A stretch of DNA of 43,627 nt. Source: an uncultured Eubacteriales bacterium. GTDB taxonomy: Bacteria > Bacillota > Clostridia > Christensenellales > Aristaeellaceae. Of the stretch, positions 24,410 through 32,511 are shown one piece after another (position 1 is the first letter of the stretch; the number at the start of each line of letters is the position of its first letter). The stretch lies in assembly GCA_902799465.1 (NCBI GenBank), contig CADCAS010000008.1, positions 1 to 43,627 of the forward strand, given 5' to 3'. Below the pieces are notes generated by a model. It had not been told where the DNA came from. It was given only the letters and a program-made list of their open reading frames with translations, and ran no database searches. The position numbers and the translations under genes are program-made.

Positions 24410-25666
24410 TTACGCCATCGGCTCGGCCTTGACCTTGGCCAGGTGGACGAAGCGGGGGAGGCCGTTCTCCTTGGCCTGCTTGGTCTCGCCCTGGATGAGG
24501 GGCAGCGCGTAGTCGATGAAGTCCTGGGTCAGGCCGTCGCCTTCGGGGGTGATCCACTCCAGCGGGACCTTCTTCTCGGTGTTGGCGACGTCGGTGAGGT
24601 TGAACAGCTTGATGTTGCAGACGTACTTGCCGTCCTTGTCATAGCTGCGCTCGAAGCCCACCATCTTGTCGGTGATGCCGTTGACGGCGTTCTCGACGGC
24701 GGCCTTGCCGGAGGCGAAGGACTCGTCGATGTCGGTCTGGGACGCGGCGTGGGAGGCGCAGCGCTGCAGCAGGCTCAGCTCGATGCCGCGCACCTTGGCG
24801 CCGGTGGCGGCCTTCAGGTGGTTGGCCAGGAAGGAGGCCAGGCCGCCCAGCTGGGTGTGGCCGAAGGCGTCCTTGGCGGCGTTGGCGGAGCCGTACTCGG
24901 AGATGAACTTGCCGTCCTTGTCGTGGATGCCCTCGGACACCACCACCAGGCACTTCTTCTGCTTGGCGTACACGGCCTTGACCTTCTCGGTGAAGGCGTC
25001 CAGGTCGAAGTCGCGCTCGGGCAGGAAGATCATGTCCGCGCCGTCGCCGGCATAGTTGGCCAGCGCCGCGGCGGCGGTCAGCCAGCCCGCGTGACGGCCC
25101 ATGCACTCGATGACGGTGATCATGCCGGTGTCGTACACGGTGGAATCGCGGTGCACTTCCATGACGGAGGTGGCGATGTACTTGGCCGCGGAGGCGAAGC
25201 CGGGGCAGTGGTCGGTGCCGTACAGGTCGTTGTCGATGGTCTTGGGAATGCCCATCACGCGGCACTCATAGCCGTTCTTGAGCATGAACTTGGAGATCTT
25301 GTTGCAGGTGTCCATGGAGTCGTTGCCGCCATTGTAGAAGAAATAGCGGACATTGTACTTCTTGAAGATCTCGAGAATGCGCTTGTAGTCGGTGTCGTCC
25401 ACATCGGGGTCGGCCAGCTTGTAGCGGCAGGAGCCCAGCGCGGAGGAGGGGGTGTAGGGCATGTGCGCAAGCTCCGCCGGGTCCTCCTTGCCCATGTCGA
25501 TGAGGTCGTCGTTCAGAACGCCCTTGATGCCGTGCTGCGCTCCCAGCACCTGGGTGATGGCGTCGGACTCCAGCGCGGTCTTGATCGCGCCGTAGGCGGA
25601 GGCATTGATGACGGCGCTGGGGCCGCCGGACTGACCGATGATACAAGCGCCCTTCAACTGGCTCAT
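24410..25666 (-). CDS. pfp: Phosphofructokinase, pyrophosphate-type
   Basis: A 418-residue phosphofructokinase. The opening IIGQSGGPSAVINAS forms the phosphate-donor loop. The donor-specific positions read YNGGNDSMDT (residues about 111-120) and GIPKTIDNDL (about 139-148). ATP enzymes have GGDGS and PGTIDND; the extra aspartate and the PK pair are the known marks of enzymes using pyrophosphate. MGRHAGWLTA and the C-terminal fructose-6-phosphate site are also present. The asparagine in GGNDS, where most have aspartate, occurs in a clostridial-type subgroup. ATG 25666 is preferred: AAAGGA stands 6 bases before it, whereas the ATG at 25672 touches that site. It is a single-gene unit with its own promoter and terminator. 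Confidence 0.9.
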   Translation of the reverse strand: MSQLKGACIIGQSGGPSAVINASAYGAIKTALESDAITQVLGAQHGIKGVLNDDLIDMGKEDPAELAHMPYTPSSALGSCRYKLADPDVDDTDYKRILEIFKKYNVRYFFYNGGNDSMDTCNKISKFMLKNGYECRVMGIPKTIDNDLYGTDHCPGFASAAKYIATSVMEVHRDSTVYDTGMITVIECMGRHAGWLTAAAALANYAGDGADMIFLPERDFDLDAFTEKVKAVYAKQKKCLVVVSEGIHDKDGKFISEYGSANAAKDAFGHTQLGGLASFLANHLKAATGAKVRGIELSLLQRCASHAASQTDIDESFASGKAAVENAVNGITDKMVGFERSYDKDGKYVCNIKLFNLTDVANTEKKVPLEWITPEGDGLTQDFIDYALPLIQGETKQAKENGLPRFVHLAKVKAEPMA

Positions 25667-25723
25667 ATTCATTCATTCCTTTCAATTTGCAATTGATATG
25701 GTTTTACCCATTCATACCTCATA

Positions 25724-25752
25724 AATTTAACACATACGAGCGGCCTTGTCAA
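25724..25752 (-). promoter_or_regulatory. Promoter of the phosphofructokinase gene
   Basis: On the minus strand TTGACA (25752-25747), 17 bases, TAAATT (25729-25724). The motif CATACG/CGTATG occurs three times around it (near 25733, 25756 and 25770), two of them as an inverted pair flanking the -35, and may be a regulator site. Confidence 0.8.
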
Positions 25753-25819
25753 ACCCGTATGCGTTAATTTCGTATGTAATTCGGGGTTAGATGTGTGGGT
25801 GTGCTGCTTGCCCGAATTC

Positions 25820-25911
25820 TTTAATTAGGAATTAGGAATTAAATAGCTTGGCTTTGTAGGGGCGGCAGCTGCTGTTTTTAATTCCTAATTCCTCATTCCT
25901 AATTCCTCATT
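25820..25911. repeat. Heptamer-bracketed element 7
   Basis: The left arm has AATTAGG units and the right arm AATTCCT/CATTCCT units ending at the base before the dapH stop codon. The core is a shortened type A motif (TTGTAGGGGCGGCAGCTGCT). It is the 3' end of the dap transcript. Confidence 0.82.
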
Positions 25912-26604
25912 CTACAGCGTCCTCAGCGCGTCGATCAGGGCGGTCTTGGCAGCGGTCTTTTCGTCCTTCATCTTGATGACCTTGGCGGGGACGCCGGCGA
26001 CCACGGCGTTGTCGGGGACGTCGGAGATGACCACGGAGCCGGCGGCGACCACGGCGTTTTTGCCGATGTGGACGCCCTCGATGACCACGGCGTTGGCTCC
26101 CACCAGCACGTCGTCCTCGAGGATGACGGGGGTGGCGCTGGCGGGCTCCACCACGCCGGCGAGCACCGCGCCCGCGCCCACGTGGCAGCGCGCGCCCACG
26201 GTGGCCCGGCCGCCCAGCACCGCGCCCATGTCGATCATGGTGTCGGGTCCCACCACCGCGCCGATGTTGATGACCGCGCCCATCATGATCACGGCGCGGT
26301 CGCCGATCTCCACCCGGTCGCGGATGATGGCGCCGGGCTCGATGCGGGCGTTGACGGGCTTCAGGTCCAGCAGCGGCACCGCGCTGTTGCGGCGGTCGGA
26401 CTCCACCACGCAGTCGATGATGTCCGCGGCATTGGCCTTCAGCACCGGCTCGATGTCGGCCCACTCGCCGAACACCACGCAGTCCTTCTCGCCGAACACC
26501 TTGCAGTTTTTGAATTCGATGGGCCTGGCAGCCTTCACATACACCTTCACAGGCGTCTTTTTCTCCGCGTCGTGTATAAAGCGGATGATCTCCTCAGCGT
26601 TCAT
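25912..26604 (-). CDS. dapH: Tetrahydrodipicolinate N-acetyltransferase
   Basis: A 230-residue acyltransferase of the acetylase branch of the DAP/lysine pathway: it acetylates 2,3,4,5-tetrahydrodipicolinate. The N-terminal alpha/beta domain ([20 protein letters not shown]) is followed by a left-handed beta helix of hexapeptide repeats ([40 protein letters not shown]), then [19 protein letters not shown]. Length matches DapH of Bacillota. ATG 26604 follows GGGAGGCATT; the frame is open upstream through repeat sequence. It is the third dap gene in dapA-dapB-dapH order; the gap to dapB is filled by two repeat elements. Confidence 0.95.
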   Translation of the reverse strand: MNAEEIIRFIHDAEKKTPVKVYVKAARPIEFKNCKVFGEKDCVVFGEWADIEPVLKANAADIIDCVVESDRRNSAVPLLDLKPVNARIEPGAIIRDRVEIGDRAVIMMGAVINIGAVVGPDTMIDMGAVLGGRATVGARCHVGAGAVLAGVVEPASATPVILEDDVLVGANAVVIEGVHIGKNAVVAAGSVVISDVPDNAVVAGVPAKVIKMKDEKTAAKTALIDALRTL

Positions 26605-26618
26605 AATGCCTCCCGTTG

Positions 26619-26740
26619 AAATGGATAATGGAGAATGGAAAATGGAGAATTCAGGTGGAAGTCCTTGAGGATTTCTTCGATAAAACACCGTGCCGCAGGA
26701 TCTCCGCCAGTATTATCCGTTCTCCATTTTCAATTATCAA
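26619..26740. repeat. Heptamer-bracketed element 8 (operon-internal)
   Basis: The left arm has GAGAATG-type units (ATGGATAATGGAGAATGG) and the right arm ATTATCC/TTCTCCA. The core is type C: GGTGGAAGTCCTTGAGGATTTC at 26654-26675. It separates dapB from dapH together with element 9. Confidence 0.78.
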
Positions 26741-26779
26741 TGTAACTGTTCAGTCCTTCGGCGAATTGGGATTTGTCGA

Positions 26780-26962
26780 ATGAGAAATTAGGAATGAGGA
26801 ATTAGGAATTATAAATGGTTTGGCTGCGTAGGGGCGGCGATGCGCCGCCCGTCAGGCAGTACGTACTGTTTCGGTATATAGTGGGCGGCACATAGGCCGC
26901 CCCTACAGCGTGCGCGGCAGCCACTATTCATTCCTAATTCCTAATTTCTAATTCCTAATTCT
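26780..26962. repeat. Heptamer-bracketed element 9 (operon-internal)
   Basis: The left arm has GAATTAG/GAATGAG units and the right arm CTAATTC units. The core is a complete type A motif: GGCTGCGTAGGGGCGGCGAT, GCGCCGCCCG, and the partner GGGCGGCACATAGGCCGCCC followed by TACAGCGTGCGCGGCAGCC. TTCAGTCCT (26748-26756) and AGGACTGAA (26985-26995 region) flank it in inverted form. Confidence 0.85.
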
Positions 26963-27026
26963 TCCAGACAAACCTCCATCTATCACAGCAGGACTGAATA
27001 GATACTTATCAATTATAGACCAGGTT

Positions 27027-27740
27027 TCAGCCCAGCACGTCGTCCATATTATAGAGTCCCGCGCCCTGGCCCACGACGTAGCGTGCGGCGCGTAGGGCTC
27101 CGGCGGCGAAGATGCGGCGGCTGGCGGCGGTGTGCTTGAACTCCAGCGTCTCGTCCTGACCAAAGAAAAACACGCTGTGCTCCCCGGCCACGGTGCCTCC
27201 CCGCAGGGCGTGGATGCCGATCTCGTGCCCCCTGACCCCGGGCACGCCCTCGCGCCCGTAGACATGGTCGAAGCTGTCGTCGGGGTCCACGGCTTTAAGC
27301 AGCATCCTTGCGGTGCCGCTGGGGGCGTCCACCTTCTGATTGTGGTGGGTCTCCACGATCTCGATGTCGAAGGAATCCTTCAGCGCCGGGGCTACCATGG
27401 CCACCGCCTTGCGCAGGATCGCCACGCCCACGGAGTAGTTGGAGGTCCACATGATCCGCAGCTCGCGGGACGCCTCCTTAATCAGCGCCGCCTGGGCCTC
27501 GTTGTAGCCCGTGGTGCCGATGACCACCGCCGCGCCGTCCCGGCGCGCCCGCTCCAGGATGGCCTCCAGGTTGCCGGGATAGGAGAAGTCCACGATCACG
27601 TCCGCCTTCCCCGGCACGTCCAGCGCGCTGTCGTACAGCCCCGGATGCACCACGCCGATGATCTGCATGTCCTCCGACTGCAACACCAGCTGCTCGATCA
27701 TCAGCCCCATCCGGCCGTAGCCGCAAAGTATAATGTTCAT
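27027..27740 (-). CDS. dapB: 4-hydroxy-tetrahydrodipicolinate reductase
   Basis: A 237-residue NAD(P)H-dependent reductase, second step after DapA in the DAP/lysine pathway. The nucleotide loop is CGYGRMGLMIEQ at the N-terminus; the substrate and catalytic motif ETHHNQKVDAPSGTA is near residue 148. Other marks are VIGTTGYNEAQ and TSNYSVGV. It is a little shorter than most family members (about 260). The ATG at 27740 follows GGGAG by 9 bases; an upstream in-frame TTG is less likely. It lies between dapA and dapH, with repeat elements on both sides. Confidence 0.95.
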   Translation of the reverse strand: MNIILCGYGRMGLMIEQLVLQSEDMQIIGVVHPGLYDSALDVPGKADVIVDFSYPGNLEAILERARRDGAAVVIGTTGYNEAQAALIKEASRELRIMWTSNYSVGVAILRKAVAMVAPALKDSFDIEIVETHHNQKVDAPSGTARMLLKAVDPDDSFDHVYGREGVPGVRGHEIGIHALRGGTVAGEHSVFFFGQDETLEFKHTAASRRIFAAGALRAARYVVGQGAGLYNMDDVLG

Positions 27741-27763
27741 AGTACGCAACTCCCGTTATTATT

Positions 27764-27978
27764 AATGGAGAATGGATAAGGGAGAATGGAGAATGGAGGT
27801 GGAAATCCTTGCGGATTTCTTTTTATTGGACCAGGGGTTTATTGAATTAGGAATGAGGAATTAAATGGCGGCTGACGCGAATCCCATAGGGGCTGCTGAG
27901 CTGTTTATTCCTGATTCAACCTGCCATCGCACCGCCATTCTGCATTCTCCATTATCCATTTTCCATTCTCAATTATCC
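27764..27978. repeat. Nested heptamer-bracketed elements 10a and 10b (operon-internal)
   Basis: The outer element has GAGAATG-type arms (27764-27797 and 27936-27976) with a type C core (GGTGGAAATCCTTGCGGATT). Inside it lies a second element with GAATTAG-type arms (27844-27863 and 27904-27918) and a remnant type A core (CCATAGGGGCTGCTGAG). The nesting implies later insertion of the inner unit. Confidence 0.8.
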
Positions 27979-27979
27979 C

Positions 27980-28849
27980 TCAGTCCAGTACCTTCATCGC
28001 CTCGGTGAGCTTGGCGCGGTTGGCGGGGTCCATCTCGCACAGGGGCAGGCGGTAGCCGCCCACGTCCATGCCGCGGAGGTTCATGGCCTCCTTGATGGGG
28101 ATGGGGTTGACCTCGATGAACAGGGCGTTGATGAGGTCCAGGTACTTCAGCTGCATCTGACGGGCCTTCTCCACGTCGCCCGCGAACCAGCTCGCGCACA
28201 GGTCGTGGACCTCCCTCGGGCAGATGTTGGCCCACACGCTGACCACGCCGCTGCCGCCCAGGGACAGGATGGGCACGATCATGTCGTCGTTGCCGGACAT
28301 CATGCAGAAGTCGTCGTTGCAGATGTTGGCCACCTTGGCGGCGAAGGAGATGTTGCCGCTGGCCTCCTTGATGCCCTTGATGTTGTCGATCTTCGACAGC
28401 GCCTCGATGCAGTCCAGGCTCAGGCTGCAGCCGGTGCGGGAGGGCACGTTGTAGAGCAGTATGGGCAGCTTCACCTGCTCCGCCACGGTGGCGAAGTGGC
28501 GGTACATGCCCTTCTGGTTGGCCTTGTTATAGTAGGGCGTGATCAGCAGAAGGCCGTCCACGCCGCAGTCGCGGAAGGTGCGGCTCTTCATCAGAGAGGT
28601 CTCCGTGGAGTTGGAGCCGCCGCCCGCGATCACCGGGATCTGACCGCCCACGCAGTCCACCACGCAGCGCACGATGGCCGCGTCCTCGGCGTGCTCGGTG
28701 GTGCTGGATTCGCCCGTGGTCCCCAGGATCACCAGGCCGTCGGTGCCGTTCTCCACATGCCACCGGCACAGCTCCTTCAGCTTCTCAAAATTGACCGTGC
28801 CGTCCGGATGGAACGGCGTCACCAGCGCGACATAGCTTCCCTTGAACAT
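27980..28849 (-). CDS. dapA: 4-hydroxy-tetrahydrodipicolinate synthase
   Basis: A 289-residue class I aldolase-fold enzyme that condenses pyruvate with aspartate semialdehyde, the entry to diaminopimelate and lysine. Visible marks: FKGSYVALVTPFHPDGTVNF at the start, GTTGESSTTEHAE for substrate binding, LLYNVPSRTGCSL with the catalytic tyrosine, and IKGIKEASGNI with the Schiff-base lysine. The ATG at 28849 follows GGAGGACTGACC. It is the first gene of the dapA-dapB-dapH unit, transcribed from the promoter at 28980-29008 through a structured leader. Confidence 0.96.
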   Translation of the reverse strand: MFKGSYVALVTPFHPDGTVNFEKLKELCRWHVENGTDGLVILGTTGESSTTEHAEDAAIVRCVVDCVGGQIPVIAGGGSNSTETSLMKSRTFRDCGVDGLLLITPYYNKANQKGMYRHFATVAEQVKLPILLYNVPSRTGCSLSLDCIEALSKIDNIKGIKEASGNISFAAKVANICNDDFCMMSGNDDMIVPILSLGGSGVVSVWANICPREVHDLCASWFAGDVEKARQMQLKYLDLINALFIEVNPIPIKEAMNLRGMDVGGYRLPLCEMDPANRAKLTEAMKVLD

Positions 28850-28883
28850 GGTCAGTCCTCCGATTATCATTGAATTGGGCAAA

Positions 28884-28975
28884 CCGGACAGATGGCTTAA
28901 GGGTGAATGGGGCGTTCATGCCTCTGTACACAGCCCCGGGCTTCCTTTGCCCCAGCCTGTCCGGCCTTCATACGT
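28884..28975 (-). ncRNA. Candidate structured leader RNA of dapA
   Basis: On the minus strand the leader can close with an 8-bp perfect stem, CCGGACAG (28964-28957) with CTGTCCGG (28891-28884), extended by G-U pairs outside and by GGCT/AGCC across a 2-base bulge inside. The 65-base interior can form further GC-rich stems (GGGGC with GCCCC). The expected transcription start is just upstream, so the stem would be at the very 5' end of the mRNA. It does not match the lysine riboswitch or a T-box by eye. It may be an unrecognised regulatory RNA or a simple 5' stabilising structure. Confidence 0.5.
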
Positions 28976-28979
28976 TCTT

Positions 28980-29008
28980 ATGGTAACAGACGAATATTGA
29001 ATTTGCAA
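28980..29008 (-). promoter_or_regulatory. Promoter of the dap genes
   Basis: On the minus strand TTGCAA (29008-29003), 17 bases, TACCAT (28985-28980). In the intergenic stretch that continues to 29312 I see no gene and no repeat. Confidence 0.65.
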
Positions 29009-29312
29009 GGGCGTGTGGCGCGGATTATGTAATACTGTACATGAGTAATACTGATGGATAGTGGGGTGATGGACAAGAAAATTGGATGATGTCGGAAATG
29101 GAGGAGATGCTCCGAACGCGCAGCCCGCCCGTCCAATTATTGCCTCAATCGGCGAAAAGATGCGGGTAAATATTGCAAAAGTTTTTCAATTCACGGCTGT
29201 TTGTGTCATATATGCGGGGATTTAACCTTTGTGGCGGGCGCTGACGGGGCTCTAAACGGGAAGATATGAAAAAAGTTTTAATTTATTTTACAATATCAAG
29301 GGGGTTTGATAC

Positions 29313-29341
29313 TTAAAAAAACGTCGAATCTGTGCTATAAT
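29313..29341 (+). promoter_or_regulatory. Promoter of the VanW-domain gene
   Basis: TTAAAA (29313-29318), 17 bases, TATAAT (29336-29341), with TG one base before the -10 (extended -10). Confidence 0.7.
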
Positions 29342-29410
29342 ATTGACTGGAATGAGGCGGGGAATTCGCGTTCCCGCCTGATCCGCATCAAATTTGGGAG
29401 CGGATGATCC

Positions 29411-31093
29411 TTGACCAGCGAACGCTATTCTGATTATTACCGCGGCGGAGGCTATGCCGTCCAGCCGCGCTACGGCATGTCTCGGAGGGCGCAGATGTAC
29501 GCCATGGATTCGGGACGGTCCGCGCCTGCCCGCAGGCCCGCGCAGGGCACGGGCCGGCAGGGGGCCCGCCCGTCGGGCGGCGCCCGCACAAACACCAACC
29601 CCCGTCCCCGGAGCGACGCGCGCGCCAACGGCGGCGTCCGCCGCAATCCCGGGCCGAGCCGTCGGCCCGCGCCGCGCCGGGGCGGTCTTCCCATGGGGGT
29701 CAGGCTGGGCCTGGCCGCGATGGCGCTGTTGATCGTGGCGCTGTTGATCGTCGGCGGCGTGAAGCTGCTGGGCCGGGCCCAAGAGGCCTCCGTGGATCGC
29801 TATGTGGACAACGTGTTCATCAACGGCGTGTGCATGACCGGCTACACCCAGGAGGAGGGCGAGCAGCTGATCCACGATCTGCGGGACCAGTGGCTGAACG
29901 CCACCTACCCGCTGACCTTCCAGGGTCGCACCTGGGAGTTCAGCCCCGCCGACGTCAACGCCGGGCTGGACTTCGAGGACGCCCTCTACAAGGCCTGGAA
30001 CCTGGGCCACGTGGGGGACAGGGCCACCCGCCGGGAGATCGTGGAGGGCCTGAAGCAGGTGCCCGCCCAGTTCAACTGCGAGCCCACCTACGACGAGGCC
30101 GCGCTGGACGCCTATGTGTCCAAAGTCGCCCAGGAGGTCTACGTGGAACCGGTGGACGCCGAGGTCACGCTGACCGAGGTCAAGCCCGTGATCACCCGGG
30201 CCAGCCAGAACGGCTGGGCGCTGGACGAGGCGGCGCTGAAGGAGACCCTGGTGGGCTTCATCATGACCGGCAAGGGCGACACCCAGCTGCCCGTCAACGA
30301 GATCCTGCCCGCCATCGCCTCGGACGACATGGAGATGGACGTGATCTCCGAGTTCAAGACCGACGTCACCTTCCGCGGCTTCGACAGCCGCTCCAACGTG
30401 CGCACGGCGCTGAACCACTTCAACCTGTTCACCGTCTATCCCGGCGACACCGTCAGCTTCAACGAGGTGGTGGGTCCCCGCACGGAGGCCATGGGCTTCC
30501 GCGAGGCGCCGGAGTACGCCGGCTCCAAGGAGGAGATGGGCGTGGGCGGCGGCGTCTGCCAGGCGTCCACCACCCTGTACAACGCCATGATCCAGTCCGG
30601 CATGACCATCATCGAGCGCCACAACCACACCATGACCGTGGTCTACGTGGAGCCCAGCCAGGACGCGGCGGTGAACTACGGCAAGAAGGACTTCGTGTTC
30701 CGCAACGACACCGGCCACCCCATCTACATCTACACCAACGTGTCCAAGGAGGAGGCCAAGGTCACCGTCTACGGCACGCGGCCCGAGTACAAGTACCGGC
30801 TGGAGAGCGTCATCGAGCAGGAGCGCAAGAGCGACGTCATCGGCTATCAGGACGACCTGTCCGGCAAGCACGTCTACTACACCACCGACGAGCCTGTGCT
30901 GTACCGCGAGGGCCACGGCAGCTGCCGCAGCCAGGGCTGGCTGGTGTCCTACGACTGGGACACCGACCAGGAGGTCAACCGGGTCCAGATCAACTACGAC
31001 GTCTATTCCGCCGGTGTCAACGTCTACTGGCGCGGCATCCACAATCCCGACGGCACCACCACCACCGCCACCGAGGCCCCGTCCCAGTGGTGA
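29411..31093 (+). CDS. Membrane-anchored VanW-domain protein
   Basis: A 560-residue protein. Residues 1-95 are a cytoplasmic tail rich in Arg, Pro and Gly; one transmembrane helix follows (RLGLAAMALLIVALLIVGGV, about 98-117); the rest is outside the cell. Residues about 130-310 resemble peptidoglycan-binding-like modules found before VanW domains, and about 315-520 form the VanW domain, with VYPGDTVSFNEVVGPRTEAM, GGGVCQASTTLYNAMIQSGM and ERHNHTMTVVYVE. VanW proteins occur near vancomycin-resistance and cell-wall genes, but their activity is not established. The start is TTG at 29411, because no ATG is available upstream in frame; GGGAG lies 10 bases before it. No van resistance genes are nearby. 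Confidence 0.88.
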   Translation: MTSERYSDYYRGGGYAVQPRYGMSRRAQMYAMDSGRSAPARRPAQGTGRQGARPSGGARTNTNPRPRSDARANGGVRRNPGPSRRPAPRRGGLPMGVRLGLAAMALLIVALLIVGGVKLLGRAQEASVDRYVDNVFINGVCMTGYTQEEGEQLIHDLRDQWLNATYPLTFQGRTWEFSPADVNAGLDFEDALYKAWNLGHVGDRATRREIVEGLKQVPAQFNCEPTYDEAALDAYVSKVAQEVYVEPVDAEVTLTEVKPVITRASQNGWALDEAALKETLVGFIMTGKGDTQLPVNEILPAIASDDMEMDVISEFKTDVTFRGFDSRSNVRTALNHFNLFTVYPGDTVSFNEVVGPRTEAMGFREAPEYAGSKEEMGVGGGVCQASTTLYNAMIQSGMTIIERHNHTMTVVYVEPSQDAAVNYGKKDFVFRNDTGHPIYIYTNVSKEEAKVTVYGTRPEYKYRLESVIEQERKSDVIGYQDDLSGKHVYYTTDEPVLYREGHGSCRSQGWLVSYDWDTDQEVNRVQINYDVYSAGVNVYWRGIHNPDGTTTTATEAPSQW

Positions 31094-31098
31094 CCCAG

Positions 31099-31130
31099 AC
31101 CCGGCGCAAACCCAGGCTTGCGCCGGGTTT
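31099..31130 (+). terminator. Terminator of the VanW-domain gene
   Basis: An 11-bp perfect stem (31099-31109 with 31118-31128) and a T-run, 6 bases past the stop. Confidence 0.9.
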
Positions 31131-31141
31131 GCAATGGGGGA

Positions 31142-31306
31142 CGGAGAATGGGAATTGAGAATGGAAAATGGATAATGGAGAATGGGGGACGACTGCCAGG
31201 GATGACGGCGGCGCGACAGCCTTGGCTCCCCTTTCAGGGGAGCTGTCACGCGGAGCGTGACTGAGAGGTCGTTCCCCGCAGCCTGTCCATTCTCCCTTAT
31301 CCATTC
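31142..31306. repeat. Heptamer-bracketed element 11 with type B core
   Basis: The left arm has GAGAATG-type units (31142-31187) and the right arm CATTCTC/TTATCCA (31285-31306). The core is a full type B motif: CCTTGGCTCCCCTTTCAGGG, then GTCACGCGGAGCGTGAC and TGAGAGGTCGTTCCCC (31220-31278). Confidence 0.85.
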
Positions 31307-31435
31307 AAATAATAACTGTATTTTCATGCCGAAAGGCACGCCATTTAACAACGGTGGGGTATACTATTTGCAGGTGCTTCAAGGTGGGCGCGGGTGGGTG
31401 CCTGGTCCACGAAAGATAAAGGAGTGTTTGGGGAT

Positions 31436-32440
31436 ATGTTTGAAACCGCGAACGTCTCAATATTTGCGGGCAGCGGCGGGCGGATCTTTGCCGAGCGCAT
31501 GTGCAGCTACATGGGCAAGCCGCTGGGCTCCTGCGAAGTGATCACATTTTCCGAGGGCAACACCTTTGTGCGCGTCAACGAATCGGTGCGCGACCGCGAT
31601 GTCATACTGGTCCAGCCCATCGGCATGCGGTCCAACGATGAATTCGTGGAGATCCTCTTTTGGATGGACGCCTTCAAGCGCGCCAACGCCAATACCGTCA
31701 CCCTGGTGATGCCCTACTTCGGCTACGGCAAGGGCGACAAGAAGGACGAGCCCCGCGTGTCCATCCGGGCCCGGGTGTGCGCCGAGTGCATGGAGCTGGC
31801 GGGCGCGGACCGCTTCGCCACCATGGACCTTCACGCGCAGCAGCTCCAGGGCTTCTTCAAGCGCCCCATGGACCACCTCTACGCCATGCCGATGCTCACC
31901 GAGGTCATCAAGCGCCACGTGGGCACCGAGAACACGGTGATCGTCTCCCCGGACGCGGGCTTCGCCAAGACCGCCCGCAAGTTCGCCGACGTGCTGCATC
32001 TGCCCATCGCCATCGGCGACAAGACCCGCGCGGACCACACCGAGAACGCCTCCGTGCTGGAGGTCATCGGCGACGTGAAGGGCAAAAACTGTCTTATCGT
32101 GGATGACTTCACCATCTCCGGCGGCACTCTGGTGAACCTGGCCCAGGCCCTCAAGGCCCGCGGCGCGCAGGACATCACCGCCATGCTCAGCCACAACATC
32201 ATCTCCCGCCGGGGCATCGAGAAGATCAACAACAGCCCCATCAAGATGGTCTACTCCACCGACACCGTCTATAACCCCAACATCATCGGCGAGCCCAAGT
32301 TCCGCACCGTCTCCGTGGCCCCCATGTTCGCCGAGACCATCATGCGCTACTACAACTACGAATCCATCAACGCCATGTTCACCAAGCTCCCCGAAAAGGT
32401 CGTCGAGGCCGGCTTCCGCTTCACGGGACTGGAATACTGA
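31436..32440 (+). CDS. prs: Ribose-phosphate pyrophosphokinase (divergent PRPP synthetase)
   Basis: A 334-residue enzyme that makes PRPP from ribose 5-phosphate and ATP. It has the two-domain phosphoribosyltransferase fold: FVRVNESVRDRDVILVQP, DLHAQQLQGFFKRP, the pyrophosphate loop VSPDAGFAKTARKFADVL, and the PRPP loop CLIVDDFTISGGTL. The usual ATP-binding stretch YARQDRK is replaced by YGKGDKKDEPRVS, so it belongs to a divergent branch. Start at 31436 (MFETANVSIFAG) because AAAGGAG lies 11 bases upstream; the open frame begins earlier. The upstream 341 bases hold a terminator and a repeat element, with no clear promoter. It converges on the aldo/keto reductase gene. Confidence 0.88.
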   Translation: MFETANVSIFAGSGGRIFAERMCSYMGKPLGSCEVITFSEGNTFVRVNESVRDRDVILVQPIGMRSNDEFVEILFWMDAFKRANANTVTLVMPYFGYGKGDKKDEPRVSIRARVCAECMELAGADRFATMDLHAQQLQGFFKRPMDHLYAMPMLTEVIKRHVGTENTVIVSPDAGFAKTARKFADVLHLPIAIGDKTRADHTENASVLEVIGDVKGKNCLIVDDFTISGGTLVNLAQALKARGAQDITAMLSHNIISRRGIEKINNSPIKMVYSTDTVYNPNIIGEPKFRTVSVAPMFAETIMRYYNYESINAMFTKLPEKVVEAGFRFTGLEY

Positions 32441-32451
32441 CAGGCTGTTAC

Positions 32452-32493
32452 ATACAACGATCCCCTCTCCGCGCGGAGAGGGGATCGTTGTAT
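32452..32493. terminator. Bidirectional terminator between prs and the aldo/keto reductase gene
   Basis: A 19-bp perfect stem (32452-32470 with 32475-32493) with a GCGC loop, placed 12 bases after prs and 18 bases after the converging gene. Confidence 0.93.
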
Positions 32494-32511
32494 TCAGACA
32501 ATCGCAGGGCG

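Noticed and set aside
28850..29000. Lysine riboswitch or T-box upstream of dapA
   Set aside because: The leader is far too short for the lysine riboswitch and lacks the T-box specificity loop and antiterminator sequence.
29042..29312. Further promoter or gene in the AT-richer gap before the VanW gene
   Set aside because: A TTGCAA near 29174 has no matching -10 at proper distance and no frame with a ribosome site is present.
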